Made by a program: the position numbers and the translations under genes | Notes under the pieces: generated by a model | Seen by the model: the letters and a program-made list of their open reading frames with translations, nothing else | Databases searched by the model: none | What the model was told of the DNA's origin: nothing | Shown: piece after piece, positions 33,125-41,377 of the stretch | Numbering within the stretch: the stretch's first letter is position 1 | How the letters are laid out: each line of letters begins with the position of its first letter | DNA from: Streptomyces sp. CB01881 | GTDB lineage: Bacteria > Actinomycetota > Actinomycetes > Streptomycetales > Streptomycetaceae | Assembly: GCF_002953255.1 (NCBI RefSeq) | Contig: NZ_CP026498.1 | Location: 582,984 to 636,213, forward strand | Direction: 5' to 3' | Length of the DNA stretch: 53,230 nucleotides

Positions 33125-34258
33125 TCAGCGGCGGCCCTTCAGCCAGCCGGCGAAGGCGTCGAGCGCAGGCTCCGTGCCGAGGCGGCCGAGGCCGATCCGG
33201 AACCGGTCGGTGGGCGTGGGGGTGAGCTCGGACCGGTAGATGCTCGCGGGCAGCAGCAGGACGCCGGCCTCCTCGACCAGTCGGGTGCAGAACTCCTCCA
33301 CCCCGTCCGGGCCGAGGTAGCGGGGGTAGGCGACGCAGCCGCCGTCCGGGGCCCGCCACTCGAAGAGGTCGGCGAACTCGGCGAAGAACGCGTCGAAGAG
33401 CGGCAGGTTGGCGGCGATGACCGCCCGGTTCCGGGCCAGGATCGACTCCCGGTTGCCGAGCGCGATCCGGGCCAGGATCTCGCTGGGCGCGGAGTTGCAG
33501 ATCGTGGTGTAGTGCTTGGCGCGCTCCAGACGGCTGCGCAACTCCCGGTCGCGGCAGGCGATCCAGCCGATCCGCAGGCCCGGCAGGCCGAGCGACTTGG
33601 AGGTCGCGTCGAGGGAGAGGGCGCGCTCGGAGAGGTCGGCGGCCTGCGGCAGTGTGCGGGCCGGGTCGCGCTCCAGGCCGCGGTAGACCTCGTCACTGAA
33701 GAGGTGGATGCCGCGCTCGTCGCAGATTCGGGCGAGCCGGCGGAAGTCGGCGGCGTCGATCACCTTGCCGGTGGGATTGTTGGGAAAGTTGACGGAGACC
33801 ACCCGGGTGTTGGGGCGCAGCGCGGCGGTCAGCTCGTCCAGGTCGAGCGCCCAGTCCCGGCCGGCGTCCAGGGCGACGCCGGTGACCTCGCAGAGGGAGA
33901 GCGGAACGGTCTCCGCGGACTGGTAGTTGGGGGTCACGACGACGGCGTGGTCGGCGGGGCCGAGCAGCACCTGCATGGCGAGGTTGAGCGCCTCCTGCGC
34001 GCCGCCGAAGCAGACCACGTCGTCGGCGTCGACGTGCTCGTACAGGCCGGCGACGGCCTGCCGCAGCGCCGGGTCGCCGAAGGTCTCGGTGTAGCCGAGG
34101 GTGAGTGTCTCCCAGGCGTGCCGGTCCTCGGGGCCCGCCAGGGCGAGCAGTTCGGACATCGCCATGGTCTGCGCGTCGGAGGCGGTGAGGTGGTGGCGGG
34201 CGGTGAACTCCCAGCGGGAGAAGTGGGTTTCCAGCCGGAAGTCGGGGAGCTGGGTCAT
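33125..34258 (-). CDS. PLP-dependent class I/II aminotransferase
   Basis: 377 residues of fold type I. Seen are the cofactor-binding CFGGAQEALNLAMQ, SVNFPNNPTGKVID, LFSDEVYRGLER, the Schiff-base lysine in LDATSKSLGLPGLRIGW and a C-terminal RIGLGR arginine that binds the carboxylate. It may be an amino acid aminotransferase or a MalY/PatB-like lyase. Its ATG at 34258 overlaps the stop of the regulator gene upstream (ATGA), so the pair is one operon under the operator region at 35012-35047. Confidence 0.9.
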   Translation of the reverse strand: MTQLPDFRLETHFSRWEFTARHHLTASDAQTMAMSELLALAGPEDRHAWETLTLGYTETFGDPALRQAVAGLYEHVDADDVVCFGGAQEALNLAMQVLLGPADHAVVVTPNYQSAETVPLSLCEVTGVALDAGRDWALDLDELTAALRPNTRVVSVNFPNNPTGKVIDAADFRRLARICDERGIHLFSDEVYRGLERDPARTLPQAADLSERALSLDATSKSLGLPGLRIGWIACRDRELRSRLERAKHYTTICNSAPSEILARIALGNRESILARNRAVIAANLPLFDAFFAEFADLFEWRAPDGGCVAYPRYLGPDGVEEFCTRLVEEAGVLLLPASIYRSELTPTPTDRFRIGLGRLGTEPALDAFAGWLKGRR

Positions 34259-35010
34259 CTTTCGTTCCTCTGTGGTGCGTCGGCCGCCGGCCCGGCCTCG
34301 GGTCCGGCGTGGCTCTCGGGTCCGGTGTCGGTGCCGATGTCGGTGCCGGTACCGGTTTCGAGGCCGGTTTCGGTGCCGGTGTCGGTCTCGGCCCTGAGGT
34401 CGGCGAGCAGGGCGTACACGGTGGAGCGCGACACCCTGAGCGCGGTGGCGACGGCCGGTACGGCGCGGCGCACGGCGAGCACCCCGGCCCGGTCGAGTTC
34501 GCGCAGTACGGCGAGCCGGTCCTCCCGGCCGAGGCGCTCCGGCGGCCGGCCGTGGGCACGGACGTAGCCGCCGATGACGTCGTTCATCCGCTCGGTCCAG
34601 TCGTGCTCGAAGAGCGGTTCGGGTCGTGGCGCGGTGGGGGCGGCGAAGCCGGCCAGCAGGGCGGCGGCGTGTTCGAGCGGTCCGCGGTCGAGGTTGACGC
34701 AGAGCACCGCCGAGGGCCGCCCGTCGGTGTCGCGCAGGATGGCACTGACCGAGGAGAGCCGCCGCCCGTCGGGGAGCAGCTTCTCGTAGGGCCCGTAGAC
34801 GTCGGGCGCGGTCGGCGCCAGCCCGTCGAGCTCGCCGAGCAGGGACGGGTCTCCGGGGGCCCGGCTGCTCATCGGGTTCCAGAGCGCGAGCACCTCGTCC
34901 CGGGCGACGTCGTGCAGCACCACCTCGGCGTACGGGCCGAGCAGCAGCGCCACCGCCTGGCAGACGGGCGACCAGGTCCGGACGCGCGGGTCGGGGGTCT
35001 CGGCAGTCAT
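34255..35010 (-). CDS. YheO/DauR-type PAS-HTH regulator
   Basis: 251 residues. The N-terminal YheO-like PAS domain contains LGPYAEVVLHDVARDEVLAL and GRRLSSVSAILRDTDGRPSA; the C-terminal HTH is VPAVATALRVSRSTVYALLA. The family senses small ligands such as amino acids (DauR responds to D-arginine). After the HTH the protein has a Thr/Gly-rich tail of alternating acidic residues encoded by GGTGTCGGTGCC-type repeats. ATG 35010 has no SD, and TACAGT 6 bases before it can be a -10, so translation is probably leaderless. It likely controls itself and the aminotransferase. Confidence 0.85.
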   Translation of the reverse strand: MTAETPDPRVRTWSPVCQAVALLLGPYAEVVLHDVARDEVLALWNPMSSRAPGDPSLLGELDGLAPTAPDVYGPYEKLLPDGRRLSSVSAILRDTDGRPSAVLCVNLDRGPLEHAAALLAGFAAPTAPRPEPLFEHDWTERMNDVIGGYVRAHGRPPERLGREDRLAVLRELDRAGVLAVRRAVPAVATALRVSRSTVYALLADLRAETDTGTETGLETGTGTDIGTDTGPESHAGPEAGPAADAPQRNER

Positions 35011-35011
35011 A

Positions 35012-35047
35012 TCTGGACTGTACGTCCAACCTGGACGTTCCGTCCAG
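35012..35047 (-). promoter_or_regulatory. Leaderless promoter with two inverted-repeat operators
   Basis: Operator 1 is CTGGACG-TTC-CGTCCAG (35031-35047); operator 2 is TGGAC-TGTAC-GTCCA (35014-35028); both carry the same TGGAC/GTCCA half-sites, 18 bp centre to centre. On the minus strand TGGACG is a fair -35, TACAGT a -10 18 bases later, and the message would begin at the regulator's ATG. The operators would cover both promoter elements, fitting autorepression. Confidence 0.7.
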
Positions 35048-35094
35048 CGATTCACGCGGTGCGCCCCCGCCGGACGGGGCGGGGGCACACGAGC

Positions 35095-36753
35095 TCAGCT
35101 GCAGCTGATCAGCAGCGCGAGGGTGGCGGAGCAGGTGCGGGACGCACGGTCATTGGCCGGCACCGGGTCGACGGGCGCACTCGCGGTGCGCGCGGCGGTG
35201 ACGGTGAAGGTCCGGCCGAGGTTGAGCAGGCCGACCTGCAACGAGAGGTGGCGGGTCGTGGTGGCCCCGACGGCGAGCGGCGTGGCGAGGGTGCAGGTCA
35301 GCTTGCCGGCCACGACGGTGCAGTCGGTGGAGGAGGCGGTGAACCCGCCGGGCAGGTCGGCGCTGACGGTGGCCGAGTCCACCCTGCCGGGACCCTGGTT
35401 GGTGAGGGTGAGCGTGTAGTCGACCCGGCCGGAGAGCAGCCCGCCCACCGGGGTGGCGCCGAGCGAGACGGCGAGGTCCGCGGTGGGTGCGGTGTAGGTG
35501 AAGCGGTCGGCGGGGCTCGTCGCGCTGGTCCCGCCCGGGGTGGTGACCCGGACGTCGACGGCGCCGGCGGCGGAGGCCGCGGGCGCGGTGGCGGTGCAGC
35601 CGGTCGCGGTGCAGGAGAACGTGGTGGCGTTCCCGGCGGCGCCGAAGCTCACCGCGGTGGCACCGGCCAGGTCGGTCCCGGTGAGGGTGACGACCGTGCC
35701 GCCGGCCTGCGGCCCGGACGCCGGGCTGATCCCGGTGACCACCGGCACCGGCAGCGGGAAGCCGAGAACGGTCACGGTGTTGCCGGTGAAGTCTGCCAGG
35801 TACCCGCGCCGGCCGTCGGGCGTCAGCGCAAGGGTGTACGGGCTGGCGCCGACCGGCACCGTCGCGGTCACCGTCCGGTCGGCGGTGGCGATCACGCTCA
35901 GCGTGTCGTCGGCGTAGTTGGACGCGTACGCGTGGCGGCCGTCGGGTGAGAGGGCGACGGCGAACGGGTTGGCGCCCACCGTCGCGCTGCCGACGACGCT
36001 GCCGGCCGCCGTATCCAGCACGCTCACCGTGTTGTCGCCGCCGTTGGCGCTCCAGAGGCGGGAGCCGTCGGCGCTGAGCGCCAGGCCGAACACGCCGTGC
36101 CCGACCGGGACGGTGGCGCTCACGGTGTTGGTCGCGGTGTCGATGACGTCCACCGCCTGGGCGGCCGAGGCGGCGACGTAGACGTGCGCGCCGTCGGGGG
36201 CGACGGCCATCCCGTGCGGCTCTGCGCCGACCGGGACGGTGGCGGTGACGGTGTTGGCCGCCGTGTCCAACACGCTCACCGTGTTGTCGCCCGGGTTGCT
36301 GACGTAGGCGTGCGCGCCGTCGGGCGCGACCACGACCCCGAAGGCCCCCGCACCGACCTGGACGGTGGCGGCGACGGTGTTGGCCGCCGTGTCCAACACG
36401 CTCACCGTACCGTCGAGGTGGTGGGTCAGGTAGGCGTGCCGCCCGTCCGGCGCCCAGGCGACGGCGTACGAGCCGGTACCGGCCGTGAAGGTGCCGGTCA
36501 CCGCGCCGGTGGCGGGGTCCAGCACGGTGACGACTCCGCTGCTCTGGCTGGTCACGTACGCCCGGCTCGCGTCCGGGGCCAGCGCGACGCCCGCCGGGTA
36601 GGCCGCGACCGGGACGGTGCCGGTGACGGCGGGCGGCGGCGCGACCGGCGCCGCCGCCACCGCGGTGGCGGGCTGGGACAACAGCGCGGCCGTGGCCGCA
36701 CCGGTGGCAACCACGGCCGTCCAGGAGCGGCGCGGGGAACGTCGTATTCTCAC
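35095..36753 (-). CDS. Secreted YVTN beta-propeller protein with IPT/TIG and DUF11 domains
   Basis: 552 residues: signal peptide (to about Ala34), seven to eight YVTN/Lactonase-like blades of about 42 residues (VALAPDASRAYVTSQSSGVV, then repeated AYVSNPGDNTVSVLDTAANT-type units), an IPT/TIG domain (VTGISPASGPQAGGTVVTLT) and a C-terminal DUF11-type domain (VDYTLTLTNQGPGRVDSATV). Likely an extracellular adhesion or binding protein. GTG 36753 has GAGAAG upstream. Blade-encoding DNA is partly identical over more than 30 bp (near 36250 and 36380). Confidence 0.9.
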   Translation of the reverse strand: MRIRRSPRRSWTAVVATGAATAALLSQPATAVAAAPVAPPPAVTGTVPVAAYPAGVALAPDASRAYVTSQSSGVVTVLDPATGAVTGTFTAGTGSYAVAWAPDGRHAYLTHHLDGTVSVLDTAANTVAATVQVGAGAFGVVVAPDGAHAYVSNPGDNTVSVLDTAANTVTATVPVGAEPHGMAVAPDGAHVYVAASAAQAVDVIDTATNTVSATVPVGHGVFGLALSADGSRLWSANGGDNTVSVLDTAAGSVVGSATVGANPFAVALSPDGRHAYASNYADDTLSVIATADRTVTATVPVGASPYTLALTPDGRRGYLADFTGNTVTVLGFPLPVPVVTGISPASGPQAGGTVVTLTGTDLAGATAVSFGAAGNATTFSCTATGCTATAPAASAAGAVDVRVTTPGGTSATSPADRFTYTAPTADLAVSLGATPVGGLLSGRVDYTLTLTNQGPGRVDSATVSADLPGGFTASSTDCTVVAGKLTCTLATPLAVGATTTRHLSLQVGLLNLGRTFTVTAARTASAPVDPVPANDRASRTCSATLALLISCS

Positions 36754-36930
36754 GGAGGTCTTCTCCAGACTCGTCAGGCCATCGGGAACGCGCTTCGGGA
36801 ACGCGGCGGCCCCGGCGCCTGCCGGGGCCGCACGAAGCGTAGGAGACCGGTTGACTGACCGACATGGCTTGATCGGGATTGTCGCCAAGTGTTCAGAACC
36901 GTTCGCCGGCCGGGCCGGCCCCCGAGGCCG

Positions 36931-38709
36931 TCACGGCGATGCGGAGACCGATACGGACACGGACGCCGACGCCGATGCAGACGCCGACGCGGAGACGGAT
37001 CCGGACGCGGTGGCCGATCCGGACGCGGCCGGCGTGCCGCTCCCGGACGGCGAACCGGTCCCGGACGGCGTGCCGGTCCCCGATGCCGAACCGGTCCCGG
37101 ACGAGGCCGGTGAGGGCGAGGGTGACGCCGGCTTCGGCGCGACCTGGAGGCCGATCACGTGCCCGTCGGCCGTGAGGAAGTACTGCAGACCCGCGTAGCC
37201 GGGCGTCACCAGGATCCCCTGGGTCATCTTCGGCAGCTGGCTCGACCGGGCCAGCTCGGCGCCGCTCCCGGCGTCGCGCCACACCACCTGCTCGGTGCTG
37301 TACGTCTTGAGCCCCTGGAAGAACTTCACCGGGATGTCCGTCCCGATCAGGACGCGCTGGTCCTTGGGCCCGAGCAGGGTCGTGAAGCTGAGCGTCGTCT
37401 GGTCCTGGGACCAGGCCACCGACAGGGCGCCGTTGGCCAGGTCGATCCCGGCGAGCTTGCCCGCCCCCGCGTCCATCGCGTAGACGCGGTTGTTCTCCGG
37501 GTCCACCGAGACCATCGACGGGATGAAGCTCTGCTTGGCGCCGCTGTTGGCGAACGGCTGGACCGTCGCCACCTTGGTCGAGTCGGCCTGGGACACCGCG
37601 ACGACGCTCATCGGGGTCGGGGTCGGCTTCCCGCCGTTGGTCATGGCGACCACGTAGTCGTTGATGACGGCCATCGCGGACGCCGCCGTCTGGCCGTTCT
37701 GGAGGTAGGACACCGGCCCCCAGGTCGGGTCGGGGGCGAACGCGCCGTTCGGGTAGGAGTACCGGTAGAGCTTGGTGGCGCCCGGGAGGTAGATCTGCCC
37801 GGTGCCGTTGAAGACGGTCGTGGTGATCCGGCCACCCATCATCTCGGGCAGCGTCACCTGGGAGAGCACCCGGAGGCTCTTCGGGTCGATCGCCACCAGG
37901 ATGGAGGGCGGCACGGCCGTCGGGTCGGGGCAGTCGAGGAAGGCGCTGAACCCCTGCTCGGTGCAGCCGGGCTGGCGGTTCACGGTCTTGGCCACGATCG
38001 TGCCGTCGGGCAGCGCGTCGTAGCCGTTGTAGGCGGTGTCGCGCGGCGCCGACTGCCCCGTGGGCAACGTGGTCTGCGCCAGGACGTTCCCGTTCGCGGG
38101 GTCGATCCTGGCGATGTGGTAGCCGTAGATCACCACCAGACTGCCGTCCGCGAGGGTGTTCAGGACGCCGGGGTAGTTCCACTCGTCGGTCGCGTTGGTG
38201 TTGATGAGCACCCGCCGCCAGACCTCGTTGAAGGTGCCGGGCTCCACCCGCGAAACGAACGAGCCGGACGCCGCCGGATTGTCGCCGTAGCCGCCGCCGT
38301 AGACGTAGAGCTCGTTCGGACCGCGGTCCACGATGTTGTACGGCGTGACGTAGACCTGGTCCGAACTGTGGGCGAACACCTGGTTGTTCGACTGTGCGCC
38401 CGGGAAGTGCGCGCATGCGTAGAGGTGCGTCCGGTTCGAGTCGTGCACCTCGAACGCGGCGATGGTCGGGAACCACGGGGCGTTTCCCTCGGCGGCGGCG
38501 CACGACTGCTCGCCCGCGACGAGGGACGGGGTCCCGACCAGCGGACCGTTGGCGGCCGTCTCGTCGGCGGGCGGCGAGGAGGTCGCCCGCGGGCCGTTCC
38601 CGCCCTTGCCGGAGTCCGAACCGGAGCACCCGGAGAGCCCGACGAGCACGGCCATCACCACGGCCGCCATCACGGCCGTCAAACGGAGAACGGACAACCG
38701 GGTCGTCAT
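36931..38709 (-). CDS. Exported lipoprotein, beta-propeller-like
   Basis: 592 residues with lipobox GLSGC (Cys28). The body consists of short repeated beta segments (NELYVYGGGYGDNPAASGSF, GSLVVIYGYHIARIDPANGN, NNRVYAMDAGAGKLAGIDLA), which suggests a PQQ- or lactonase-like propeller. The last about 65 residues are Ser/Ala/Gly/Thr/Pro-rich (ASASASASVSVSVS), a spacer or cell-wall region at an unusual C-terminal position. ATG 38709 is 6 bases after GAGGAG. Function unknown; it sits between two other exported propeller genes. Confidence 0.82.
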   Translation of the reverse strand: MTTRLSVLRLTAVMAAVVMAVLVGLSGCSGSDSGKGGNGPRATSSPPADETAANGPLVGTPSLVAGEQSCAAAEGNAPWFPTIAAFEVHDSNRTHLYACAHFPGAQSNNQVFAHSSDQVYVTPYNIVDRGPNELYVYGGGYGDNPAASGSFVSRVEPGTFNEVWRRVLINTNATDEWNYPGVLNTLADGSLVVIYGYHIARIDPANGNVLAQTTLPTGQSAPRDTAYNGYDALPDGTIVAKTVNRQPGCTEQGFSAFLDCPDPTAVPPSILVAIDPKSLRVLSQVTLPEMMGGRITTTVFNGTGQIYLPGATKLYRYSYPNGAFAPDPTWGPVSYLQNGQTAASAMAVINDYVVAMTNGGKPTPTPMSVVAVSQADSTKVATVQPFANSGAKQSFIPSMVSVDPENNRVYAMDAGAGKLAGIDLANGALSVAWSQDQTTLSFTTLLGPKDQRVLIGTDIPVKFFQGLKTYSTEQVVWRDAGSGAELARSSQLPKMTQGILVTPGYAGLQYFLTADGHVIGLQVAPKPASPSPSPASSGTGSASGTGTPSGTGSPSGSGTPAASGSATASGSVSASASASASASVSVSVSASP

Positions 38710-39007
38710 CGGCGGCTCCTCAGCACGCTCGCGGCGGCGGTGTGCGGGACCGGCCGCCACCTGATCGACGGTCAGACTGTCAGCGCCCCGGCGACCGGCC
38801 ATGGCTGGCACGCCGAACACTGCGCCCAACACGCCGACGGTCACCCAGGTGGGCGGTCCGCGTGGCCCTCGCCGGGCCGCCCGCGGCCGGAGCGACCGTC
38901 ACGGGGCCCGGCGAGGGAACGGCCGTCGCGGGGAGGCTCGTCGCCGGGAGGCCGGTCTCACGGAGGCCCGTCACCCGGAGACCCGTCGCAGGGCAGCCGT
39001 CGCGGGG

Positions 39008-41017
39008 TCACGGCTGCTGCGGCGGGCCGATCAGCGGGGCGCAGACCGGGGCGGCGAGGCCGACGAACACGACCAGTTCCCGGCCGCCCGGGTTGGTCTG
39101 CAGCGGGACGGTCTGCCAGTTGTTGGCGAGCCAGACGTTGCCCGAGGGGTCGATCTGCACGGCGGTGTTCCGGGACAGGCCGTCGAAGGTGTAGCCGGTG
39201 TCGGGCGGCGAGATCGGCTGCCCGGTCCGGTGCCCGGGCGGGCAGGCGGAGAGCCGGGTGCCGCAGAGCCTGGCGACCCGGTGGCCGCCGAAGTTGGCGA
39301 CCCAGACGGTGTCGTCACCGTCAACGGCGATGCCCCACGGCAGGAAGAGCCCGTCGTTGACGAACGGCTGGTCGGGGGTGGTCCCGTCCGGGCCGACCAC
39401 GGTCACCGAGGCACCCGGCACCCGCTGCGTCACGTCCCGGACGGCGTCGGCCAGGCCGGTCGGGGTGCCGTCCTCGCACGGGAGCGGGACGACACCGCTG
39501 TTGGCCACCCAGGCGTTGCCCCGGCTGTCGGTGGCGACGCCCAGCGGGTTCCTGATGCCGCCGCCGGTGACGGTGCGGACCGGCTCGCCCTCCGGTGACA
39601 GTTGCAGGACGCTGTCGCTGCCGTTGCCCGTCACCCACACCTGGCCGTTCCCGTCGACGACGAGGTCGAAGGGCTTGACCAGGGCGCCGTCCGGCGGCGC
39701 GATCCGGCGCGCGGCCTGCGGGTCGCCGTGCGGCAGGACGGTGACGCTCCGGCCGCCGCAGTCGGCGATCCAGATGCTGCCGTCCCGGTCCGAGACCGTG
39801 CCCTGCGGCTGGACGATGCCACCGGAACGCCAGCCCTCCGCGGGGGACTTGGCCGCGCCGTCGGGGCCGAACTGCGAGACGCTGCGGTACAGCCTGCTCG
39901 GATCGAGCGGGCACCCGGAGCCCTGGAAACCGAAGTTGCCGACCCAGACGTCCCCCTTCGGATCGAGCGTGATGCCGTAGCCCGCGCCGTAGAGGCCGCC
40001 GCCCCGGTAGGGCGCGCCCGGCACGTCCTCGCCGGTCGGCGAGAGCCGCAGCACGCTCCGGCTTCCGCAGACGGAGGTCCGGGGGTCCGCGGCGTACTGG
40101 TAGTTGTTGGTGACCCAGGCGTTGCCGTCCGCGTCGAAGGCGATGTTGCCCGGACCGTTGATCTCGTGGCCGTTGCCGGTGTACCGCAGCGCCAGCGTCC
40201 AGGCGTCGGGGGCGGCGGGCAGCGCCGGCCGGTAGAGCGACCGCACCGCGGCCAGGGCGAACAGCTCGCCGACGTGCTCGCCGGGCCCGTGGGCGATCGC
40301 GACGGCGGCCTCGAAGGTGTTGGCCGGCTCCGGCTGCCCGGGCTGCCCGGCCAACCGGAACAGCTCCGCGCAGGTCTGCCCGTCCACGCAGCCGGCCAGG
40401 ATGTCGGCCAGCGTGTTGAAGGCGGGCAGCGTGGACGTCTCCGCCCCGTTGGGTGCGGTCGCGAGCACCCGGGCGACGCCCCCGTCGGCGACGTCGGCGA
40501 GGTTGTGCGAGATCGCGGCGGCGTTCTGCAACCCCGGGTAGCCGCCGGAGATGCCCCCCGGGCCGGCGAACCGGGCCAGCGCGTAGGCCGCCGCCACCGT
40601 CGTCCGCTCGTTGACCACCACCTCGTCGACCCGGGCGGCGTTGACCGCCGCCACGCCCGCGTGCTCGCGCGCGGAGCCGAGCACGGCGGCCAGTCCGACC
40701 GGACCACCACGGCCGCGTTCGGCGAACAGGTACAGCACCGCCCGGGGGTCGGCCGGCCGGTGGTAGCCGAGGTGGAAGCGGCCCGCACCGTCGGTCCGGC
40801 CCCGGGCGAGGGCCTCTGCCGGCGCGCCCGGACGGTCACCCGCCCGGTACAGCGTCACCTCGGCCGCCCCGATCGGGGTGTCCCCGCTGCGGACGACGCC
40901 CTGTTGGACGTCCGGGCCGGTGCCCGGCACGTGGTCGGCCGAGGCGGTCCAGGTCGTGGTGACCGTGAGGGCCAGGAGAGTGGCTGCGAGCGGTAGCAGG
41001 CTCCTGCGTCGGCGCAT
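39008..41017 (-). CDS. Secreted NHL/Vgb-type beta-propeller protein
   Basis: 669 residues: signal peptide (LLPLAATLLALTVTTTWTASA), a carboxypeptidase-like beta domain (TPIGAAEVTLYRAGDRPGAP), a helical middle region of about 180 residues, then about seven NHL/virginiamycin-B-lyase-like blades (GPGNIAFDADGNAWVTNNYQ, GYGITLDPKGDVWVGNFGF, NPLGVATDSRGNAWVANSGV, PWGIAVDGDDTVWVANFGGH). Probably an extracellular binding protein; lyase activity is not implied. ATG 41017 with CCGGAG 9 bases upstream. Confidence 0.88.
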   Translation of the reverse strand: MRRRRSLLPLAATLLALTVTTTWTASADHVPGTGPDVQQGVVRSGDTPIGAAEVTLYRAGDRPGAPAEALARGRTDGAGRFHLGYHRPADPRAVLYLFAERGRGGPVGLAAVLGSAREHAGVAAVNAARVDEVVVNERTTVAAAYALARFAGPGGISGGYPGLQNAAAISHNLADVADGGVARVLATAPNGAETSTLPAFNTLADILAGCVDGQTCAELFRLAGQPGQPEPANTFEAAVAIAHGPGEHVGELFALAAVRSLYRPALPAAPDAWTLALRYTGNGHEINGPGNIAFDADGNAWVTNNYQYAADPRTSVCGSRSVLRLSPTGEDVPGAPYRGGGLYGAGYGITLDPKGDVWVGNFGFQGSGCPLDPSRLYRSVSQFGPDGAAKSPAEGWRSGGIVQPQGTVSDRDGSIWIADCGGRSVTVLPHGDPQAARRIAPPDGALVKPFDLVVDGNGQVWVTGNGSDSVLQLSPEGEPVRTVTGGGIRNPLGVATDSRGNAWVANSGVVPLPCEDGTPTGLADAVRDVTQRVPGASVTVVGPDGTTPDQPFVNDGLFLPWGIAVDGDDTVWVANFGGHRVARLCGTRLSACPPGHRTGQPISPPDTGYTFDGLSRNTAVQIDPSGNVWLANNWQTVPLQTNPGGRELVVFVGLAAPVCAPLIGPPQQP

Positions 41018-41377
41018 GGGACGGCTCCGGTGGGGACGGTGGCGGAGGAGGGCTCGGACTGCCGGCAGGTCGACGGACCCGGCCGGACAGCAGCGCCAAG
41101 GTGGCACGCGGACCCGCCCACGCGGTTCACGACGGGTGCCGGACCGTCCGAGTCGCACCCATCGGGTGAGGGCGTACCGCCTCCTGGGCCCGGGCCGCGC
41201 GGCCACCGCCCGCGCGCGCGTGCGCCCGTGCGCCCGGGCGCCCGGGGGGACTCCCGGTGCGGCGGCCCCTACCGGTGGCGGCCCCGAGAGGTGGCGGCCC
41301 CGAGCAGGTCGGGCGCAGCCTGGGAGGAGGCCGTCGCGCACGTCCGGGAAGCGGTCGGACACCGTCGAGGAGCAGCC
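41018..41377. other. Divergent intergenic region, 360 bp
   Basis: Lies between the NHL protein and the FAD monooxygenase. It contains alternating GC tracts (CGCGCGCGCGTGCGCCC near 41212) and a 16-bp direct duplication (GGTGGCGGCCCCGAG, near 41276 and 41292). No gene or clear promoter is visible. Confidence 0.5.
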
